In this document: positions 59,742 to 64,000 of the stretch, in pieces
Numbering within the stretch: position 1 is the first letter of the stretch
How the letters are laid out: each line of letters begins with the position of its first letter
Translations under genes and position numbers: made by a program
The notes under the pieces: generated by a model
The model's database searches: none
What the model saw: only the letters and a program-made list of their open reading frames with translations
What the model was told of the DNA's origin: nothing
NCBI RefSeq assembly: GCF_001189955.1
Contig: NZ_LFLT01000028.1
Coordinates: 1 to 64,000 of the forward strand
DNA length: 64,000 nucleotides
Origin: Herbaspirillum chlorophenolicum
GTDB lineage: Bacteria > Pseudomonadota > Gammaproteobacteria > Burkholderiales > Burkholderiaceae_D
Direction: 5' to 3'

Positions 59742-60815
59742 TCAGACCGAAGTCACCTGCTCCTTCTTCCCTGATTTCGCCTCAACGCTGCGCAGCTCCT
59801 CTTCCAGCATGCGCTCGAGCGCACGACGCATTCGCACCGGGCCGGCATCTACGCTCAAGAGTACCGGCTTCATGTCCCAGAAATTGGAATCGCCGAGGGC
59901 GGATTGCTGCGCATCCAGCATGGGCTTGTCCTGCTCCTCGAATGCGAAGCGTCGCAACTCCGCATACTGTGCCGCTTCGTCTTCCGACATCACGGTGCCG
60001 GATGGCAGCGCTGCGGCAAAGTGATAGTGGGTCGTACGTTCCGTTTCCGGAGTCAGGATGTGGACGCCGTAGTACCACCCTTTGTCTTCCCGCTCTCCGC
60101 CCGGAACATGCACGCCCGAGTCCAGGATGAAGCTGCTGGGCGGAATCCATCGCATGTTGGTCCACATATCGACGTGTTTGCCATCCCGCTTGTAGAGCAT
60201 GTCAAAGATTCCTGGAACGCCAACGTTCGGCATCCAGCGGTTACACAGGATGTGCGTGCCCTCTTCCTTGACCACCTGATCGGCCCCTACCTGCTCCGGA
60301 CTGCCGAGCAAACCATCGTGCAAGTATGTGATGTGGCTCAGATCCAGCAGGTTCTCAGCCATCAATTCATAGTTGGCGTTGATGTGGATATAGCCTCCGG
60401 TGCTGGTCCGGTAGCCGGAGTTCGGCTCCAGCACGCGGTAATCGGGGATTTGATCCGGATTAGCAATTTCGTCCCCCATCCAGATCCACAACATGCCGTG
60501 CTTTTCGTGCACCGGATACGAACGCACCTTGGCCGCAGCGGGAATTTTCCCGTCGCCATGCGGATTCTTGACGCATTTCCCTGAACAATCGAACTGCAAT
60601 CCGTGGTATCCGCATTCGATTGCATCGCCACGGATCGTCCCGAGATGCAGGGGAATGAAGCGATGTGGGCAACGATCCTGGAGCGCCACGGGCTCCCCGT
60701 TCTGCTTGCGATAGAAAACCACTTGTTGGTCGAGCAGAGTGCGATGAAACATCTCGCCGGGCTTTACTTGCGCGTCCCAGCATGCGACATACCAAGCGTT
60801 CTTGATGAATGCCAT
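59742..60815 (-). CDS. Rieske O-demethylase oxygenase subunit (VanA/DdmC-like)
   Basis: 357 aa from 60815 (AGGAG upstream). Rieske ligands C49, H51, C68, H71 (CPHRF; CGYHG); iron site ENLLDLSHITYLH with D158, H161, H166. The N-terminus AFIKNAWYVACWDAQV and single-subunit form are those of vanillate and dicamba O-demethylases, which oxidise an aryl O-methyl group to phenol plus formaldehyde. With the salicylate route and fdhA nearby, a methoxybenzoate giving salicylate or gentisate is the likely substrate; vanillate is less likely because no protocatechuate genes are present. Confidence 0.88.
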   Translation of the reverse strand: MAFIKNAWYVACWDAQVKPGEMFHRTLLDQQVVFYRKQNGEPVALQDRCPHRFIPLHLGTIRGDAIECGYHGLQFDCSGKCVKNPHGDGKIPAAAKVRSYPVHEKHGMLWIWMGDEIANPDQIPDYRVLEPNSGYRTSTGGYIHINANYELMAENLLDLSHITYLHDGLLGSPEQVGADQVVKEEGTHILCNRWMPNVGVPGIFDMLYKRDGKHVDMWTNMRWIPPSSFILDSGVHVPGGEREDKGWYYGVHILTPETERTTHYHFAAALPSGTVMSEDEAAQYAELRRFAFEEQDKPMLDAQQSALGDSNFWDMKPVLLSVDAGPVRMRRALERMLEEELRSVEAKSGKKEQVTSV

Positions 60816-61171
60816 TTGAAGTCTCCTGATGTGAATAATTATTTGTTTCAGAAATTCTACACCACAAAACAAACAGAGCAAGCGGTTTGCAAATTAATTT
60901 CGAATATTGGATTTCTGCCCCGCGTCGAGGACTTGCACTGTGGAGCCGCCAAAAAATGCGTCTATTTCCAAGAGAGGGGCATTGCACCGCAGCATAATCA
61001 ACGCGAACGATGCTCCCCCCTATCGCTCCTCCATCCGGGAAATGGCCCACTGTTTACTCCTCTGCAAGGCAGAGGGAGTTCCATCCTCCGTATGGCTTGA
61101 ACGGCCTGCATTTTCATACGCCATCGGATTCCGGGCGAGAAACAATGACGCCGCGAGCGATTTCAAACCAC
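60816..61171. other. Promoter region of the O-demethylase operon
   Basis: No gene supported. AT-rich just upstream of the oxygenase gene, with TTTGTTT and AAACAAA arms between about 60842 and 60875; no confident operator. Confidence 0.5.
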
Positions 61172-61201
61172 AAAAAAAAACGGCGCATTGTCCATGCGCC
61201 G
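61172..61201 (-). terminator. Rho-independent terminator of the second porin gene
   Basis: Minus strand CGGCGCAT-GGACA-ATGCGCCG followed by nine T (61180-61172). Confidence 0.92.
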
Positions 61202-61240
61202 CAACCTCAAAGAACTATTTCAAGCAAGGTGATGCCAGCG

Positions 61241-62377
61241 TCAGAAGCGGGTACGCATACCGACGCCCAGTTGGGTCTGATTCATGAAACCATTGGCCGA
61301 CGAAACGCGATAGCCATCGGTCAGCTTCATGTAGTCGGCGGCAACGTACAGTTCAGTGCGCTTGGACAGGTGATAGAACATGGAGCCGTACACCGTCGTT
61401 TTCTTGCCGGAACCGGTGGCGGTGGCGGTGGATGCATCGGTATATGCATTCAAGGTTCCGCTGCCGTCGGCACTGTAGGCGGCATTGGTGGCCCGCATGA
61501 CCTGGTAGCCGACCTCATAATCCATCACGCCTTGCGGAGTGAATTTCGCCGACACGGTCCAGGCATTGTCGGTACGCTTGCCCAGCACGCCTTGCTCCGC
61601 GGTGTAGTGAAAGTAACCGGCATTGAGTCGCGTGATGCCGAATATGTAGCTTCCGCCCAGGGAATACGATTTGTGCTTTTCCGTGGTGGCATTGAGTTTG
61701 TTGTTGGTGTTGGCCTCGTTGTAGAAACCGGAGACCACGTAGTTCGAACCGTTGTAGCCTAGCGCGAACGACTTGGTCGATCCGCTGTTGATGGAGCCGG
61801 CGACTTCGCCGAACTGGTAGCCGACGCCGGCCACCAGACCGTTATCGAACACCTTCTTCCACACCAGGCCGTTGTCGTAACGGGTACCCGTCGCGCTGCC
61901 GGCGTAGAAGATCATCTGCTTGAAGTTGTTGTTGTTGGTGAAGCCGCCTTCGCTGTAGCCGATCGCCTTCGAACCGTAGGCATCGCCATAGACCTGGGCG
62001 AAATCGCGCGCCAGGGTGTTCTGCCGGCCCAGGGTGACCTGGCCGAAGGTCTTCTTGTCTTGCAGGCCGACCCAGGAGTCGCGGTTGAAGAGCACGCCCG
62101 GAGTATCCATTTCACCGGTGCCGACCACGTATTCGGCTTCCAGCTTGAAGATGGCGCTCAAGCCGCCGCCCAGGTCTTCATTGCCCTTGAAGCCGATGCG
62201 GTTGCCGCTGAACCAGGCGGTCGAGATGCCGGTCAGCCTGGAGCCGTTCTTGTCGGCATTGTTCTGGGTGCTGATCGTGGCGTCGATCAAGCCATAGATG
62301 GTGACGCTGGATTGCGCATGGGCGCTGCCGGCTCCCAGCACGGCAAGCGCCGCCATTCCGGCAAGTTTGGTCTTCAT
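61241..62377 (-). CDS. Gram-negative porin (Burkholderia/Neisseria type)
   Basis: 378 aa. Signal peptide ending AGSAHAQ, mature start SSVTIYGLIDATI, GFKGNEDLGGGLSAIFKLEAEY loop and C-terminal GVGMRTRF with final Phe. Outer-membrane diffusion channel. It is immediately downstream of nothing on its strand but the two-component genes, which could regulate it, and bounds the catabolic island on the right; the first porin at 43862 lies inside it. Confidence 0.94.
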   Translation of the reverse strand: MKTKLAGMAALAVLGAGSAHAQSSVTIYGLIDATISTQNNADKNGSRLTGISTAWFSGNRIGFKGNEDLGGGLSAIFKLEAEYVVGTGEMDTPGVLFNRDSWVGLQDKKTFGQVTLGRQNTLARDFAQVYGDAYGSKAIGYSEGGFTNNNNFKQMIFYAGSATGTRYDNGLVWKKVFDNGLVAGVGYQFGEVAGSINSGSTKSFALGYNGSNYVVSGFYNEANTNNKLNATTEKHKSYSLGGSYIFGITRLNAGYFHYTAEQGVLGKRTDNAWTVSAKFTPQGVMDYEVGYQVMRATNAAYSADGSGTLNAYTDASTATATGSGKKTTVYGSMFYHLSKRTELYVAADYMKLTDGYRVSSANGFMNQTQLGVGMRTRF

Positions 62378-62530
62378 AGGGTGGTCTCCAATATTTGAAT
62401 TTGAATAAGCTGGATTGGCTGCAATCCAGTGGAGGCACTATAAAATTTCGAATCTTACGACCAGCTTTCATTCCCCCAGGACGCTGTGCGTTTTAAGCAA
62501 CGCGGGCGCGTTCTGCCTCTGGACGAACCG

Positions 62531-63910
62531 TCAATGACCCGCAACCGGAATCGCGACAGTAACGATCAGGCCGCTATGGCCAGCGGGCGCCGACAGGACG
62601 ACCTGGGCGCCGATGACCGCGGCGATCTCGGCCACGATGGCCAGCCCAAGGCCGGTTCCGTCGGCCTGGCTGGAACTGATGCGATAAAACCGCTCGAACA
62701 CGCGCTGCCGTTCCTCGGCGGGAATCCCCGGTCCGTTATCCGCGACCATCAGGACGATCTTCGTTTCGTCCATGTCGAGCGAGGTGGTCACCACCCCGCC
62801 TCGCGGGGTGTAGCGCAAGGCGTTATCGACCAGGTTCGCGATCAGCTCGTGGTACATGCCGCCTTGGGCGGTAATGCTGCCATGCGCACAATCGAAGCCG
62901 AGGTCGATGCGCTTGTCCTGGGCGAACATGGCGAACTCTTCAAAGACTTCCTGCACCACCAGTACCAGGTCGACGTTATCCAGCATCGCGTCCTGGCGCC
63001 TGTCGCTGGCCGCTTCCGCGCCGGACAGCGACAGCAATTGATTGACCAGGCGGATGCCATGCTGCAGGGAGACTTTCATGGCGCGCAGCGCCACATCCTT
63101 GCCGGATGCATCATCGCTATGCAAGCCGTAATCGACCTGCGTGGCCAGCACGGTGATCGGCGTACGGAGTTGATGGGATGCGTTGGCGATGAAGCGGCTA
63201 TGCGCGGCCATCTGCTTGTCCAGACGGACGACGTAGTGATTCACCGCATCGACGATGGGCACCAGCTCATCCGGGATATCGGCCCTGGAGAGCGGCTCGA
63301 GCGAATCCGGCTTGCGGTGCTGCATATGGTCCCGCAGCCGCATCGCGGGGGCCAGCGCGCTGCGCACGCCAAGCGCCAGCAGCACGGCGACGAACAGCAA
63401 TATCAGCAAATGCTGCAGCACCGCATGCTCCCATATCCGGTCGGAAAAGATCTTGTGTGCGCGCAAGGTCTGCGCCACTTCGACGATGACCATCTCATCG
63501 TCGGGAGCGGTGATGACCGATTGCCCATAGGCTGAAACGCGGATTTTCTCGCCCCTGAATTCCGTGCTGAAGAAATACGAGGATTCCTGCCCCAGCTTCA
63601 CCGCCGGCAACGGGAGGTCTTCGGAACCGGCCAGTAAATTGCCGCTGGCCGATGTGATCCGATAAAAGACCCGGTCATGCGCGCTGGACTGGAACAGTTC
63701 CAATGCCGACGGCGGGACCGGCACCAGGAATACGCCATCGTCATAGCGTATCTGTTCCGCGATGACGCGCGCCGAGCCCAACAGCAAGCGGTCGTGGGTC
63801 GCCGTGGCCATGTCGACCGCATTCCGGTAGGTGATCCAACTGCTGACAGCGACAAAAATGCCAAGCGGGAACAGCAGCCAAAGCAGGAGCTGGCTGCGCA
63901 GGCTAGTCAA
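62531..63910 (-). CDS. Sensor histidine kinase, TctE/QseC-like
   Basis: 459 aa. TM1 (LLLWLLFPLGIFVAVSSWITY), a ~130-residue periplasmic domain of the 2CSK_N type found in TctE, TM2 (LLILLFVAVLLALGV), a short HAMP-like linker, H-box FIANASHQLRTPI, N-box ELIANLVDNALRYTP and G-boxes DNGPGIP and GTGLGLAI. TctE kinases govern tricarboxylate uptake. TTG start at 63910 overlaps the response-regulator stop by 8 bases. Confidence 0.9.
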   Translation of the reverse strand: MTSLRSQLLLWLLFPLGIFVAVSSWITYRNAVDMATATHDRLLLGSARVIAEQIRYDDGVFLVPVPPSALELFQSSAHDRVFYRITSASGNLLAGSEDLPLPAVKLGQESSYFFSTEFRGEKIRVSAYGQSVITAPDDEMVIVEVAQTLRAHKIFSDRIWEHAVLQHLLILLFVAVLLALGVRSALAPAMRLRDHMQHRKPDSLEPLSRADIPDELVPIVDAVNHYVVRLDKQMAAHSRFIANASHQLRTPITVLATQVDYGLHSDDASGKDVALRAMKVSLQHGIRLVNQLLSLSGAEAASDRRQDAMLDNVDLVLVVQEVFEEFAMFAQDKRIDLGFDCAHGSITAQGGMYHELIANLVDNALRYTPRGGVVTTSLDMDETKIVLMVADNGPGIPAEERQRVFERFYRISSSQADGTGLGLAIVAEIAAVIGAQVVLSAPAGHSGLIVTVAIPVAGH

Positions 63911-64000
63911 GAGCGCTGCCTTGCTTGAGGATGTAGCCCAGGCCGCGCAGCGTCACGATCGCCACGTCGCTTTGCGCCAGTTTCTTGCGCAGCCGGTGGA
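63903..64000 (-). CDS. OmpR-family response regulator, C-terminal end only (runs off the right edge)
   Basis: The last ~31 residues are visible: HRLRKKLAQ, then VTLRGLGYILKQG, the wing of an OmpR/PhoB-type winged helix (usual R-G-x-G-Y motif). Stop TAG at 63905-63903. Partner of the kinase encoded next. Confidence 0.88.
   Translation of the reverse strand, partial: HRLRKKLAQSDVAIVTLRGLGYILKQGSALD

Noticed and set aside
62486-63535. 349-codon frame antisense to the histidine kinase
   Set aside because: Shadow of a conserved kinase; composition is that of an antisense frame.
1-64000. CRISPR array, tRNA or rRNA genes
   Set aside because: No regularly spaced repeats or tRNA-like cloverleaf were noticed by eye; a tRNAscan or CRISPR search would be decisive.

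Overview
The window is chromosomal DNA from a Gram-negative betaproteobacterium. Burkholderiales/Oxalobacteraceae, close to Herbaspirillum, fits best: both porins are of the Burkholderia/Neisseria type, LysR regulators and branched-chain-type ABC systems are abundant, most genes are GC-rich, and three HrpL-type (hrp group I) promoter boxes are present. Placement to genus is inference.

Layout. (1) 1-6093: one end of an AT-richer Tn7-like transposon, tnsA-tnsB-tnsC-tnsD on the minus strand. The tnsD/tniQ frame is open to the left edge except for a single UGA, which sits exactly at the first cysteine of the conserved zinc finger. (2) 6142-10094: a type III secretion accessory island of three genes (a 111-aa Cys-free protein, a 720-aa coiled-coil protein, and a lytic transglycosylase without a signal peptide). 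Each is preceded by a box matching the HrpL consensus. (3) 10329-15798: a MarR-centred unit containing a full-length pyruvate dehydrogenase E1 without aceF or lpd, a stand-alone protein resembling the C-terminal half of E1, a GST and an SMR exporter. Four near-identical ATTGCAATTGCAAT sites lie in its two divergent promoter regions. (4) 15993-23146: two small LysR units (SDR + alpha/beta hydrolase; NTF2-like proteins + aldo-keto reductase), each with matching putative operators at its promoters. (5) 23199-28014: an amino-acid ABC transporter with a cystathionine beta-lyase-like enzyme and a LysR, with ATAAG-N5-CTTAT sites at both promoters. (6) 28073-36665: TonB receptor, CopC/CopD, a GNAT, an MFS protein, a split PqiA pair with a lipoprotein, and a TetR. 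(7) 36964-41033: amidohydrolase, ACS-type MFS carrier, isocitrate-lyase/PEP-mutase-family lyase and LysR, probably one carboxylate catabolic unit.

(8) 41375-62377: an aromatic catabolic island. It encodes the whole salicylate to gentisate to maleylpyruvate to fumarylpyruvate to fumarate + pyruvate route (nagAaGHAb, nagI, nagL, nagK), a five-component Liv-type ABC importer, and a LysR. A VanA/VanB-type O-demethylase operon carries a second solute-binding protein. Glutathione-independent formaldehyde dehydrogenase, a chemotaxis-type signalling protein and two porins complete it. Together these suggest growth on a methoxylated benzoate (for example 2-methoxybenzoate): import, O-demethylation to salicylate plus formaldehyde, formaldehyde oxidation, and gentisate ring cleavage. 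(9) 62531-64000: a TctE-like sensor kinase and the C-terminal end of its OmpR-type partner.

No tRNA, rRNA or CRISPR array was recognised.
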